From Corynebacterium rouxii (GTDB taxonomy: Bacteria > Actinomycetota > Actinomycetes > Mycobacteriales > Mycobacteriaceae), in contig NZ_LR738855.1 of assembly GCF_902702935.1 (NCBI RefSeq), forward strand, positions 1,116,001 through 1,180,000: a stretch of DNA of 64,000 nucleotides. Direction: 5' to 3'. Both the position numbers and the translations under genes were made by a program. Shown here piece by piece: positions 37,561 to 47,029 of the stretch. Numbering within the stretch: the first letter of the stretch is position 1; each line of letters begins with the position of its first letter. The notes under the pieces were generated by a model. It was given only the letters and a program-made list of their open reading frames with translations, was not told the origin of the DNA and searched no databases.

Positions 37561-39075
37561 CTACTGAGTCTTGGTCGTGATTATTCTGGTCAGCATATAG
37601 CTAATGACGCCTATAACCATTGCAGTAGCCGAGCATGCTATAAAATAGCGAGCTTCTGCTTGGGCATTGTCGGGGTTGTAGTACTGAGAAATGTGACCTG
37701 ATAACGCTGTGCCTATCGCCATAGTAAGGAAAAACATCGCCGAAAATTGTGTGGAGTATTTCCGAGGCGCATATTGAGCAGTTGCTGCCATGCCGATTGG
37801 GCCAATCAACAGTTCACCAATTGCTGTTACAAGAATACTGATTGCAAGCACAATAAATGGTGTGGAATTAGGTTCGCCACCTGCGTAGGGGATTAAAATG
37901 GCAAAACCTAAACCAGCAATTCCAACGCCTATCGAAAGCTTGGTGGCAGGGCGGGGGCTGCGATCGCCAAGGCGTAACCATAGGTAAGCAAGCGGAAGTG
38001 AAAGCACGAACACATAAAAAGGGTTCAGCGATTGTAGCCAGGCGGCTGGTATTAAGAAGTCGCCAACTGAACGGTTAAGGCGTACATCGGAGTAAACTGC
38101 TAAAACTCCGTAGGTTTGGTTCATAATCGCCCAAAAGGTTACTGATGCTAAAAAGATAGGGACATAGCGTAGCAGTTGTACTTTTTCTGCTGGCGTGACT
38201 TCACTGCTACGAAATATAGAAGCATAGAGAAGCAGAGCTGCTCCCAGTGTCAGTGCTAATAGAAATGTTGCAAGGGCTACTGGTTTAACCAAGCCTGTTG
38301 CGACACAGAATGTTGCGCTAAATAAAGCGAGGGCGCTGCCCCCCACAATGAATATTGTTTGGGTAGTAGTGGCTGTCAATTGAGGTTGGGTGATGCGTTG
38401 TCGAGTTTGTGCGCAAAGTGACGCCATGGCAGCAGAACGTGCGAAAACATAGAGCGTTATACCAATGATCATGAGGAAGGCTGCTGCTATAAACCCGATG
38501 TGGAAGGAATACTGTTGAGCTAACCGGCCGGTAAGGAGCGGGCCGAAAAATGCTGCAACTTGGATTCCTAGATAAAAGAACTGGAAGCCGGTTTCGCGCT
38601 GTTTCGGATTTTCATCGTAAACTGCGCCAAGGACGGTGATTGCAGCTGTTTTTAGTAAGCCGGATCCTGCTGCAATCAGGGGTAAACCTATCGCTAATCC
38701 GTAAAATCCAGGAAACGTAGATAGGCTAATGTGGCCTATAACGAGCAAGAAGGCACCGCTCAGAAGTGTTTTTTCTGCTCCAAGGAGATGGTCGCCCACC
38801 CAGCCGCCGATGAACGTGCATAGGTATACCAATGCACCGTATGCTCCGATTAAGGCTGTCGCATCTTTTTGGGCTATACCGAGTCCGCCGTCGGCAATTG
38901 AATAATAAAGATAGAAACCTAGTATCGCTTGCATGCCGTAGAAGCTGAAGCGTTCCCATGCTTCAATACTGACGACGGATGCCATCATTCGAGGATGGTG
39001 CCAAAACATCGCGCGGTTGTTTTTAGAGTCGATTGAACGCTGTTCAATTAATCGCATACCGTACATTATCGCCAA
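37561..39075 (-). CDS. POT-family proton-coupled peptide transporter
   Basis: 504 residues, about 12-14 membrane segments. POT/PTR2 hallmarks: the N-terminal EAWERFSFYGMQAILGFYLYY (ExxERFxYYG), GGWVGDHLLGAEKTLLSGAFLLVIGH after TM2-3, and FQFFYLGIQVAAFFGPLL. Such carriers import di- and tripeptides with protons. The first residues are uncertain: ATGs at 39075, 39066 and 39057 are in frame. It is divergent from bioA with about 40 bases between, so both promoters overlap the likely BioQ site, and it converges on the BioD-like gene with zero spacing. Confidence 0.9.
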   Translation of the reverse strand: MAIMYGMRLIEQRSIDSKNNRAMFWHHPRMMASVVSIEAWERFSFYGMQAILGFYLYYSIADGGLGIAQKDATALIGAYGALVYLCTFIGGWVGDHLLGAEKTLLSGAFLLVIGHISLSTFPGFYGLAIGLPLIAAGSGLLKTAAITVLGAVYDENPKQRETGFQFFYLGIQVAAFFGPLLTGRLAQQYSFHIGFIAAAFLMIIGITLYVFARSAAMASLCAQTRQRITQPQLTATTTQTIFIVGGSALALFSATFCVATGLVKPVALATFLLALTLGAALLLYASIFRSSEVTPAEKVQLLRYVPIFLASVTFWAIMNQTYGVLAVYSDVRLNRSVGDFLIPAAWLQSLNPFYVFVLSLPLAYLWLRLGDRSPRPATKLSIGVGIAGLGFAILIPYAGGEPNSTPFIVLAISILVTAIGELLIGPIGMAATAQYAPRKYSTQFSAMFFLTMAIGTALSGHISQYYNPDNAQAEARYFIACSATAMVIGVISYMLTRIITTKTQ

Positions 39076-39104
39076 AATGGGAGGAATTGTCAGTCGATTG
39101 GTCG

Positions 39105-39123
39105 TACAATTAAACGGTGTTCA
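39105..39123 (+). promoter_or_regulatory. bioA -10 box with candidate BioQ operator over the start codon
   Basis: TACAAT (39105-39110) ends six bases before GTG 39117. Directly after it, TAAAC-GGT-GTTCA (39111-39123) matches the reverse of the corynebacterial BioQ motif TGAAC-N3-GTTAC at 8 of 10 fixed positions (motif recalled from C. glutamicum work). BioQ represses biotin genes; binding here would block transcription start. Confidence 0.55.
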
Positions 39124-40430
39124 ATACTGATGAGTTGGAAAATAATTCATTCGCCCAATTTGACCGTGATCATATTTGGCATCCATATGGCCCAATGCCA
39201 GCGACGGTTGCTCCCTACGTGGTTGTTGCCACTGACAACACGGACATTATTCTAAACAACGGAACGCGCTTAATCGACGGAATGAGTTCATGGTGGGCTG
39301 CCGCTTTCGGGCATGGAAACGAGAGACTCAAAGCGGCCGCTCATCGCCAAATAGACACGATGAGCCATGTCATGTTTGGCGGCTTGACACATGTGCCGGC
39401 GATTAAGCTTGCTCAACAATTGTGTGACCTTACTGATGAACCCCTCACCAAGGTTTTCTTCTCTGATTCGGGATCCGTTGCAGTAGAAGTGGCACTAAAG
39501 ATGGCGTATCAATACCAGCTCGGTCAAGGGCATCCTGAACGGCGTCGTATGCTGACCTGGCGCGGGGGGTATCACGGTGACACCTTTGCCACGATGAGTT
39601 TGTGTGATCCAGAGGGGGGAATGCACGCAATGTGGGAGGGGCGCGTGATGGACAATGTTTTTGCGTCTCGACCACCGTTGTGGGGCGCCTCGTCCAATGA
39701 AATTTCTGCGTACATAGATCATCTTGATTCGTTGATTGATTCAACTATCGCTGGCATCATCGTTGAACCCGTCGTTCAAGGTGCTGGTGGCATGCGATTC
39801 CATGCCCCAGAGGTTCTCAAAGGTATTCGACAGCTTTGTGATCAACATAGAATCTTATTTATCGCAGATGAAATTGCGACTGGTTTTGGTAGAACGGGTA
39901 ACTTATTTGCCACCCAAGCTGCAAAAGTCACTCCCGACATTCTTTGTGTTGGGAAATCATTAACTGGTGGGTTTATGTCGTTAGCTGCAACCATCACCAC
40001 GGATGCTGTAGCAGAAAGTATTTCTTCCGCTGCCGGAGGGGGAGCACTGATGCATGGACCAACCTTTATGGGAAACCCATTGGCATGCGCTGTAGCTAGC
40101 GAAGCATTAAGCATTATTGCAGAAGGTAATTGGAAGCAGCAGGTTGCAGAAATTGAAGACGAGTTAAAAAAGGGGCTTGCTCCGCTAGCTTCCAACCCCA
40201 CAGTTCGTCACGTACGGGTCCTCGGAGCAATTGGTGTAGTCGAAATGAAAGAACCTGTCGACATGAAACTTGCTACCCATGCTGCTGTGAACGCAGGTGT
40301 ATGGCTTCGTCCATTCGGCAGGCTCGTATATACGATGCCGCCATTTGTGTGTACTCATGAACAAATAAAAAAGATTTCGCGTGCAATTGCTTCTATTGTG
40401 CATACGGAGCAAGAACGTTTCGGACGTTAA
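39117..40430 (+). CDS. bioA: Adenosylmethionine-8-amino-7-oxononanoate aminotransferase
   Basis: PLP enzyme making 7,8-diaminopelargonate from KAPA, with SAM as amino donor. 437 residues: substrate residues in DRDHIWHPYGPM and GMSSWWAAAFGHG, PLP-phosphate segment FFSDSGSVAVEVALKMA, YHGDTFATMS, the Asp motif LFIADEIATGFGRTGNLFA and the Lys in LCVGKSLTGGFMSLAAT. The start is GTG 39117, apparently leaderless. bioD follows 12 bases later. No bioF or bioB is in the window. Confidence 0.95.
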   Translation: MFNTDELENNSFAQFDRDHIWHPYGPMPATVAPYVVVATDNTDIILNNGTRLIDGMSSWWAAAFGHGNERLKAAAHRQIDTMSHVMFGGLTHVPAIKLAQQLCDLTDEPLTKVFFSDSGSVAVEVALKMAYQYQLGQGHPERRRMLTWRGGYHGDTFATMSLCDPEGGMHAMWEGRVMDNVFASRPPLWGASSNEISAYIDHLDSLIDSTIAGIIVEPVVQGAGGMRFHAPEVLKGIRQLCDQHRILFIADEIATGFGRTGNLFATQAAKVTPDILCVGKSLTGGFMSLAATITTDAVAESISSAAGGGALMHGPTFMGNPLACAVASEALSIIAEGNWKQQVAEIEDELKKGLAPLASNPTVRHVRVLGAIGVVEMKEPVDMKLATHAAVNAGVWLRPFGRLVYTMPPFVCTHEQIKKISRAIASIVHTEQERFGR

Positions 40431-40442
40431 AGGAGAACCGTC

Positions 40443-41111
40443 ATGGCAATCGTGGTTGTAACTGGTACAAACACTGATGTAGGCAAGACAATTGCTTCCG
40501 CTGCAGTATGTCAGCATTATGCACGACAAGGATTCCGTGTCGTTCCAGTAAAGCCTGTCCAAACAGGGGAACCAGAGGGTTCAGGCGATGCACAAACCAT
40601 TGAAAAACTAACCGGAATGGTAGGAAAGTGCTTCGCCCGATTCCCAGAACCACTCGCGCCTAATCTTTCTGCGCAGCGGGCTGGCATGCAGCAGTTAAAT
40701 CTGGAAGATATAGTTAGTAAAATTCGTGAACTTGATGGACCTCAAACAGTTGTTGTTGTCGAGGGGGCCGGAGGACTTTTAGTTCGTTTGGCTGATACAT
40801 TTACGATTGCAGATGTCGCGGCGCAACTTGACGCACCGCTCATTGTTGTAACAAGTATGGCGTTGGGCTCACTCAATGTTGCAGAACTCACTGTAGAAGC
40901 AGCACATCGACGTGGTTTGAAGGTTTTAGGGCTGATTGGTGGAAGTATCCCAAAAAATCCTGACTTGGCTACTTTGCTTAACGTCGCAGAAATGGAAAAA
41001 GTGACTGGCATTCCTTTGTGGGGGTCTATCGCCGAGGGTGCAGGTCAATTGAGCCGCGAAGATTTTTGTCAGCTCGTAGAAGATTTAAACCTTCCTGCTA
41101 TGTGGCCGTAA
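40443..41111 (+). CDS. bioD: Dethiobiotin synthetase
   Basis: ATP-dependent ring closure of diaminopelargonate to dethiobiotin. 222 residues with GTNTDVGKT (Walker A, residues 8-16), VPVKPVQTGEPEG (Lys37 and the KPxxTG motif), PEPLAPNLSA and VVVEGAGGLLVRL. All key motifs are present, unlike the paralog at 36955. ATG 40443 has AAAGGAG upstream; second gene of bioAD. Confidence 0.95.
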   Translation: MAIVVVTGTNTDVGKTIASAAVCQHYARQGFRVVPVKPVQTGEPEGSGDAQTIEKLTGMVGKCFARFPEPLAPNLSAQRAGMQQLNLEDIVSKIRELDGPQTVVVVEGAGGLLVRLADTFTIADVAAQLDAPLIVVTSMALGSLNVAELTVEAAHRRGLKVLGLIGGSIPKNPDLATLLNVAEMEKVTGIPLWGSIAEGAGQLSREDFCQLVEDLNLPAMWP

Positions 41112-41146
41112 TTCAAGGAGATCGAGGCTTCTGGTTGATCGCGCGG

Positions 41147-41217
41147 TGAGCTCCTTAAAGATAGTGCAATCGCTATGATTGGCTATGTCACTGTACACGG
41201 TTAATTCAAGGAGCTCA
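41147..41217 (+). repeat. Inverted and direct repeats upstream of the antiporter gene
   Basis: TGAGCTCCTT (41147-41156) is the exact reverse complement of AAGGAGCTCA (41208-41217), which contains a possible ribosome site. ATTCAAGGAG also occurs twice as a direct repeat (41111-41120 and 41204-41213). TATGAT (41174-41179) between the arms is a possible -10. If transcripts read through from bioD, the arms could pair and hide the ribosome site. Confidence 0.4.
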
Positions 41218-41226
41218 TCGGGTTAG

Positions 41227-42801
41227 ATGGAGATTCTTATTGGTTTGCTAGCGTTGCTTTTTGCAACGGTCATCATGGTGGCCGTCGGAGACCGAACCGG
41301 TCTGCCATGGCCTGCGTTACTTACCTTGGTTGCTGCCGGTGGAATTTTTCTTCCGTGGCTTCCCGAAGTAGCGATTCCTGAAGAGATGATCCTCCCGATT
41401 TTTATTCCGCCATTGCTATGGGCACTGGCGCGACATAGCAGCTGGGCGTCGATTAAAAGGCAGTGGCGAACTGTGGTTTTGCTATCCGTATTATTGGTTA
41501 TTATTACGGCAGTCACGGTTGGCCTTGTTGCGTATTTATTAGTACCAACTCTCTCATTTGCGGCAGCGGTTGTTATTGGCGCAGCCATTTCTCCTCCAGA
41601 CCCCGTAGCTGTTGATGCTGTTGCAGAACCGGCAGGTGTTCCACGACGGTTATCTAATACGCTTCAAGTTGAAGGCCTCTTTAATGATGCTGCTTCGATC
41701 GTAGTTTTTAATTTGGCATTGTCGGTGGTGCAGTCTGGGCATGATATCACTTGGTGGTCTGCGCTATCTACGTTTATATATTCAGCAACGGTCGCCGTGG
41801 TTATTGGTTTTGTCTTGGGAACCGGATCTGCAAAACTCCATTCTTGGATGACTTCATCAGTTGCTAGGAATGCATTCACGTGGGTCATTCCGTTTGCTAC
41901 TTTTATCGCTGCTGAGGAACTGCACGCTTCGGGTGTTATTGCCATCGTTATTGCTGCGATCCAATTCAATTCCAAGAGTCAAGCTGGTGCCGAGGATAGA
42001 CTGTCTGGATCGGCTTTTTGGCAGGTAGTTGAGCTGCTTTTTACTGGTGTGGCATTCGGGCTCATTGGAATTTCGGTGCGTGATGCGATCCATTCTGCTG
42101 GAGCGAACCTGTGGCATGGGGTGTGGTTCGGCCTAGTGCTGGCAATGACTGCCATCGCAGTGCGGGCACTGTGGCTGTACTTGCTCTATGTAGGGAACAA
42201 AAAGGCGGGTAGACGAACTGGTGCACCGTTGCGACTCCAAGAAGTGTTGTTGCTAACTTGGGGTGGAATGCGCGGTTTAGTCACTTTGGCGCTCGTATTG
42301 TCAATCCCAATGACCACAGGATTTGCGATTTACCGAGAGCTTTCTATCGTCGCACTTACTGTTTTGCTTGTAACGATGGTGATTCCTGGCCTGACACTTC
42401 CTGCTCTCATGAGGGTATTAAACCTTGAAGAAGGGCCGGATGCTTTTGGCGATTACGCACGTGAAAAGCTATTTGTTCGCGCTAGATTTGCTGCTCGACA
42501 AGTACTGGATTCCTATTCTCACGACATTCCAGAAGAATTTATGGCTTCCTTACGACGTCGCTTCGAACATGATATTAATGCGGATGAAGATGACGACGAT
42601 GCCATGACGCCAGAAGAGCGTCGAAAGATACAAGAGCGCCGTTTTGCTTTGTTTAATAAAGTACGGCTTGAAGCCTTGTATGCTTCTCAAGCTGAGCTAC
42701 TCCGAGCTCGAAGTGAACGAGACGTCGACCCGATGATTGTTGATGAAGTTCTATTTGAAATCGACAGCCAGATCATTGCCGCGGAGAAATCAACGAGATA
42801 A
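41227..42801 (+). CDS. CPA1-family Na+/H+ antiporter
   Basis: 524 residues. About 12 hydrophobic segments fill residues 1-400. The CPA1 core motifs are GAAISPPDPVAVDAV and EGLFNDAASIVVFNLAL with the ND ion-binding pair, and LLTWGGMRGLVTLALVLSIP with the conserved arginine. The C-terminal 120 residues are cytoplasmic and charged (acidic NADEDDDDAMTPEERRKIQERR), likely regulatory. It lies between bioD and scpB in the same direction. Confidence 0.93.
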   Translation: MEILIGLLALLFATVIMVAVGDRTGLPWPALLTLVAAGGIFLPWLPEVAIPEEMILPIFIPPLLWALARHSSWASIKRQWRTVVLLSVLLVIITAVTVGLVAYLLVPTLSFAAAVVIGAAISPPDPVAVDAVAEPAGVPRRLSNTLQVEGLFNDAASIVVFNLALSVVQSGHDITWWSALSTFIYSATVAVVIGFVLGTGSAKLHSWMTSSVARNAFTWVIPFATFIAAEELHASGVIAIVIAAIQFNSKSQAGAEDRLSGSAFWQVVELLFTGVAFGLIGISVRDAIHSAGANLWHGVWFGLVLAMTAIAVRALWLYLLYVGNKKAGRRTGAPLRLQEVLLLTWGGMRGLVTLALVLSIPMTTGFAIYRELSIVALTVLLVTMVIPGLTLPALMRVLNLEEGPDAFGDYAREKLFVRARFAARQVLDSYSHDIPEEFMASLRRRFEHDINADEDDDDAMTPEERRKIQERRFALFNKVRLEALYASQAELLRARSERDVDPMIVDEVLFEIDSQIIAAEKSTR

Positions 42802-42819
42802 AGAGGGCATTCCTTCATC

Positions 42820-43374
42820 ATGATGACAGCACTGAGATCGCAAATTGAATCGATCTTGTTGGTCGTGGACCAACCGGCTTCTGTTATTGCATTGGCACGA
42901 GCTACGGAGTCTGCACCAGAAACAGTCACCTCGGTTTTACGTTCGATGGCTCAAGAGCTTGAGGATCGAGGCAGTGGTATTGAAGTCAGAGAATCCCCAG
43001 AGGGGTGGCGCCTTTATACTGCTAAGCGTAACGCAGATGTAGTGGAGAAATTCTTATTGGATGGTTCGCATAGCAAGCTTTCACGAGCGGCTTTGGAGAC
43101 GCTAGCTGTGGTTGCGTATCGCCAGCCAGCAACTCGTGCACAGGTCGCTGCAGTTCGAGGCGTCAATGTTGATGGAGTCATGCGAACGCTCCAGCTCCGT
43201 GGCCTAATACGTGAGGTTGCTTTTAATCCTGGCACGGAAGGGCCGAATAATGGTGCGCATCGCTATGAGACTACTGAGTTGTTCCTCGATTTATTGGGAA
43301 TCGATTCGCTTGAGCGTTTGCCAGACTTAGCTCCACTTTTGCCGGATGTAGATAGTATCGATGAGTATTTTTAA
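42820..43374 (+). CDS. scpB: Segregation and condensation protein ScpB
   Basis: 184 residues, tandem winged-helix protein that binds the ScpA kleisin. LRSQIESILLVVDQPASVIALARA is the first domain and LSRAALETLAVVAYRQPATRAQVAAVRGVNVDGVMRTLQLRGLIREV the second. AAAGAGGG precedes ATG 42820 (ATG 42823 is also possible). It is followed by rluB-cmk-der as in M. tuberculosis, but is displaced from scpA. Confidence 0.94.
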   Translation: MMTALRSQIESILLVVDQPASVIALARATESAPETVTSVLRSMAQELEDRGSGIEVRESPEGWRLYTAKRNADVVEKFLLDGSHSKLSRAALETLAVVAYRQPATRAQVAAVRGVNVDGVMRTLQLRGLIREVAFNPGTEGPNNGAHRYETTELFLDLLGIDSLERLPDLAPLLPDVDSIDEYF

Positions 43375-43477
43375 GGCTTAAATAGGCAATGGATGGTGGA
43401 TAAGCTAGAATTCTTTATTCTACTGCGTTACAGTTGCAGAAATTTATAACCGCATAATTTGATCGATAGGAAGTATC

Positions 43478-44431
43478 GTGAATAGAACCGCTCGCCGTGA
43501 CGGCACACCGGAAAAGCCTCGTCGAGGCTCTCAGGGAGACCACGGAAAAGTGAAACGTAGCTATGCCAAGTCGCAATCGGCAAATTCGGGCCGTCCCGTA
43601 AAACAACGTAAACAGCGTGATTCGGAAATGTTGATTTCGAATGCGCGTCCAGCACGTCATCAACATGTGGGTCGTCGCGAAGCAGGAGATGGCAGCACTG
43701 AAGGTGTTCGTCTACAAAAAGTCCTTGCTCAAGCAGGTGTTGCATCTCGTCGACACGCTGAGATTTTGATCGATGCCGGCCGCGTTGAGGTCAACGGAAA
43801 AATCGTGATGACTCAGGGCATGAGGGTTAACCCAAATGTCGACGTTATCCGCGTTGACGGTGTACGCGTCAATGTTAATGAAAACTTGCAGTACTTCGTT
43901 CTCAATAAGCCTCGTGGATTGCAATCGACCATGAGCGATGACATGGGGCGGCCGTGTGTCGGTGACATTGTGGGAGAGAGAATTTCTGCGGGTCAGCGTT
44001 TGTTTCACGTGGGTCGTCTCGATGCAGCTACCGAAGGCCTGCTGCTTCTCACTAATGACGGAGAACTCGCCAATCGGTTGATGCATCCTCGATATGAAGT
44101 TTCAAAGACTTATTTGGCTACTGTGCTCGGCGAGGCGGATAAGCGCCTAGTTAAGCAATTGCGTGATGGTATCGAGCTTGATGATGGTCCAGCTAAGGCA
44201 GATCTTGTCCAGATCATTGATACATTCCAAGGTAAATCGTTGATTCGTATTGAGCTGCACGAAGGCCGCAAGCACATCGTGCGACGTATGCTCAAAACTG
44301 CAGGATTCCCAGTTCAACGCCTTGTTCGTACCAAAATTCACACAATTCAGCTTGGTGAACAAACCCCAGGAGCGATCCGCGCACTCAACAGTAGTGAATT
44401 AGCTAGCTTGTACAAAGCAGTAGGGATGTAA
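43478..44431 (+). CDS. rluB: rRNA pseudouridine synthase, RluB/RsuA family
   Basis: 317 residues. A basic low-complexity extension (residues 1 to about 75) precedes an S4 domain (VRLQKVLAQAGVASRRHAEILIDAGRVEVNG) and the catalytic domain with the Asp in LFHVGRLDAATEGLLLLTNDGELANRLMHP and the GRKHIVRRML loop. The start is GTG 43478 with ATAGGAAG upstream. It probably modifies 23S rRNA near U2605 by family analogy. cmk starts one base after its stop. Confidence 0.92.
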   Translation: MNRTARRDGTPEKPRRGSQGDHGKVKRSYAKSQSANSGRPVKQRKQRDSEMLISNARPARHQHVGRREAGDGSTEGVRLQKVLAQAGVASRRHAEILIDAGRVEVNGKIVMTQGMRVNPNVDVIRVDGVRVNVNENLQYFVLNKPRGLQSTMSDDMGRPCVGDIVGERISAGQRLFHVGRLDAATEGLLLLTNDGELANRLMHPRYEVSKTYLATVLGEADKRLVKQLRDGIELDDGPAKADLVQIIDTFQGKSLIRIELHEGRKHIVRRMLKTAGFPVQRLVRTKIHTIQLGEQTPGAIRALNSSELASLYKAVGM

Positions 44432-44432
44432 G

Positions 44433-45158
44433 ATGAATACATCTGACTGCACTGTACTGAGCAATATGCCTGAGGGCGGGCTGATTGTAGCTGTCGATGG
44501 CCCTTCTGGAGCAGGCAAATCTACGGTTTGTCGGCGACTTGCCTCTATGCTCGAGGCAAAGTACTTGGATACTGGCGCTATGTACCGCGTTGCGACGCTT
44601 CATGTGTTACGCCAAGGAATCAACCCTAGTGATACCGCTGTGGTAGTCCAAGCCACTAAGGAACTGCCGCTGACCGTCAATGATGATCCGGCTTCACGTG
44701 AAGTGATTCTTGATGGGGAAGATGTGTCGAGTGAAATTCGTGGCCGTCTAGTAACACAAAATGTTTCTGCTGTTGCTGCCATCCTAGAAGTTCGGGAAAA
44801 TCTTGTAGCTCTACAGCGCGAACTGGCAGCTACTGCGCATCGGTGCGTTGTCGATGGTCGCGATATCGGATCGACCGTTCTGGTAGATGCACCTGTAAAA
44901 ATATTCTTGACTGCCTCGGCTGAGGTGCGCGCACAACGGCGGTATGACCAAGATGTAGCAGCTGGACGGCAAGCAGATTTGGCGACCGTTCTCGCCGACG
45001 TGAAGCGTCGTGATGAGCTCGATAGTAACCGATCTGTTTCTCCATTAGCGCCAGCTAGTGACGCAACCGTTGTCGATACTTCTACGTTAACCCTTGATCA
45101 AGTCGTCGATACTTTGATGACTCTGATTGAAAAATCTGCTGAAAGGACCGCACGATGA
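44433..45158 (+). CDS. cmk: Cytidylate kinase
   Basis: Phosphorylates CMP and dCMP. 241 residues: Walker [33 protein letters not shown] and the [32 protein letters not shown] segment. ATG 44433 gives [19 protein letters not shown] 44466 would be a shorter alternative. The stop overlaps der by four bases (ATGA). Confidence 0.95.
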   Translation: MNTSDCTVLSNMPEGGLIVAVDGPSGAGKSTVCRRLASMLEAKYLDTGAMYRVATLHVLRQGINPSDTAVVVQATKELPLTVNDDPASREVILDGEDVSSEIRGRLVTQNVSAVAAILEVRENLVALQRELAATAHRCVVDGRDIGSTVLVDAPVKIFLTASAEVRAQRRYDQDVAAGRQADLATVLADVKRRDELDSNRSVSPLAPASDATVVDTSTLTLDQVVDTLMTLIEKSAERTAR

Positions 45159-46798
45159 GCAATGCGCACAATGCACCGCTTGGCGGAAATAACTCCTCAG
45201 ATGAAGACCAAGAAACGGTTTTCGTTTATCACACTGCACATGGTGAAGTCGATGCTCAGGAAGCATTTGTAGAAGAAGACGTCGTGGTCGATGGGGCTGG
45301 GTATGCTTCTGACGGCTTTGATGAGAATGACTTTGACTTCGATTTTGAACATGACTCTGAAGGCAATGTCGTATTCGATGAAGCTGATTTTGGGGAAGCC
45401 GACTTTGGTGAGGACTACACCGATGAAGATTGGGAAGAGCTCGAGCGTGCATTTGGTGTTGAAGCTCGGGCGATTGAGTCGGAGAACCTCTGCACGGTGG
45501 CCATCGTAGGTCGCCCAAATGTTGGCAAGTCTTCGCTTGTTAATCGCTTTTTAGGGCGCCGAGAAGCAGTGGTTGAGGATTTCCCTGGCGTTACGCGAGA
45601 TCGAATCTCGTATCTAGCGGATTGGGGAGGACGTCGATTCTGGGTTCAAGATACTGGTGGCTGGGATCCAAACGTTAAGGGAATCCATGCGGCGATTGCC
45701 CGGCAGGCGGAAACTGCGATGGCTACAGCTGACGTTATCGTTATGGTTGTCGATACCAAGGTAGGTATTACGGAAACCGATTCGGTGATGGCCCGTAAAC
45801 TTCAAAAATCTGAAGTTCCAGTAATTTTGGTGGCTAACAAATTTGATTCTGATAGCCAGTATGCCGATATGGCAGAGTTTTATGCATTGGGTTTGGGAGA
45901 CCCTTGGCCGGTTTCTGCGCAGCATGGACGAGGCGGCGCAGACGTTCTCGAGCAAATTTTGGCAGCATTCCCAGAAACCCCACGTGCAACCTCAATTGTT
46001 GAAGGACCGCGTCGCGTTGCCCTTGTGGGTAAACCCAATGTGGGCAAGTCATCTTTGCTAAATAAAATGTCTGGCGAAGATCGATCAGTTGTCGATAATG
46101 TATCCGGTACAACGGTGGATCCGGTGGATTCCATCGTAAAACTCGACAAGCACCTTTGGAAGTTCATTGATACTGCGGGACTGCGCAAAAAAGTGAAAAA
46201 TGCCCAAGGGCATGAGTATTACGCGTCTTTACGTACTCGTGGCGTTATTGATGCTGCTGAAATATGTATTTTCATGATCGATTCTTCGGAACCAGTCTCG
46301 GAGCAAGATCAACGTGTGTTGTCCATGATCTTGGAAGCAGGTAAAGCGCTCGTCCTTGTTTTCAACAAATGGGATCTTATGGAAGAAGATCGCCGTTGGG
46401 AACTAGAACGTGAAATTGATCTGCAACTTGCTCACATTCCGTGGGTAAAGCGTATAAATATTTCGGCTAAGACGGGACGTGCCCTTCAAAGACTAGAGCC
46501 GTACATGCTGGAAGCGCTGGAAAGCTGGGATAAGCGTGTTACCACAGGTCAGCTAAACAACTGGCTGCGTGCGACTATTGCGCAGAATCCGCCACCAATG
46601 AAGGGGGGCCGTGTTCCTCGTGTATTGTTCGCCACGCAAGCTTCTACTCAACCGCCTACGATTGTGCTATTTACCACTGGTTTCTTAGACGCTGGTTATC
46701 GTCGCTACCTTGAACGCAAGTTTAGGGAAAGCTTTGGTTTTGAGGGGTCCCCAGTCAAGATTGCAGTTCGTGTGCGCGAACGTCGATCAAAGAAGTGA
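45155..46798 (+). CDS. der: Ribosome-assembly GTPase Der (EngA)
   Basis: 547 residues, needed for 50S assembly. Two tandem G domains: G1 [14 protein letters not shown] (about residue 115) with [10 protein letters not shown] and ANKFDSD; G2 [14 protein letters not shown] with [12 protein letters not shown] and [10 protein letters not shown]-terminal KH-like domain ([24 protein letters not shown]) follows. The first 105 residues are an unusually acidic extension ([16 protein letters not shown]), absent from E. coli Der but seen in some actinobacteria. Last gene of the scpB-rluB-cmk-der run. Confidence 0.95.
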   Translation: MSNAHNAPLGGNNSSDEDQETVFVYHTAHGEVDAQEAFVEEDVVVDGAGYASDGFDENDFDFDFEHDSEGNVVFDEADFGEADFGEDYTDEDWEELERAFGVEARAIESENLCTVAIVGRPNVGKSSLVNRFLGRREAVVEDFPGVTRDRISYLADWGGRRFWVQDTGGWDPNVKGIHAAIARQAETAMATADVIVMVVDTKVGITETDSVMARKLQKSEVPVILVANKFDSDSQYADMAEFYALGLGDPWPVSAQHGRGGADVLEQILAAFPETPRATSIVEGPRRVALVGKPNVGKSSLLNKMSGEDRSVVDNVSGTTVDPVDSIVKLDKHLWKFIDTAGLRKKVKNAQGHEYYASLRTRGVIDAAEICIFMIDSSEPVSEQDQRVLSMILEAGKALVLVFNKWDLMEEDRRWELEREIDLQLAHIPWVKRINISAKTGRALQRLEPYMLEALESWDKRVTTGQLNNWLRATIAQNPPPMKGGRVPRVLFATQASTQPPTIVLFTTGFLDAGYRRYLERKFRESFGFEGSPVKIAVRVRERRSKK

Positions 46799-46821
46799 TA
46801 ATTCTTTAAAAATTTATCGTT

Positions 46822-46866
46822 AATCACCCATTTGCTATGCAATGTTTATGCAAGTGGGTGATTTTT
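46822..46866 (+). terminator. Terminator after der
   Basis: AATCACCCATTTGC (46822-46835) pairs with GCAAGTGGGTGATT (46850-46863; one wobble), followed by TTT. Confidence 0.88.
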
Positions 46867-46914
46867 GCATTCAATTTCCATATGCTCCAAAGTGAATTTA
46901 ATTCATTTTATTAA

Positions 46915-46930
46915 TGTGAAAAATGACACG
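46915..46930. promoter_or_regulatory. Possible CRP/GlxR-type site upstream of dcuB
   Basis: TGTGAAAAATGACACG fits GTG-N8-CAC of the GlxR consensus TGTGA-N6-TCACA but the right half is imperfect. It is 100 bases upstream of the dcuB start, where a catabolic activator or repressor could act. Confidence 0.25.
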
Positions 46931-47029
46931 GAGATCCAGTTATGGATTTTCAATAATGCGGGAATAGATTGAGAAATGATTGTTAAAACATTAGGCAATC
47001 GGCGGCATTAATTTGAAAGGCTTCTGCGT

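Noticed and set aside
43999-44014. TGTTTCACGTGGGTCG resembles parS (TGTTTCACGTGAAACA)
   Set aside because: Only the left two thirds match, and it encodes the conserved LFHVGRLDA motif of RluB, so coding constraint explains it.
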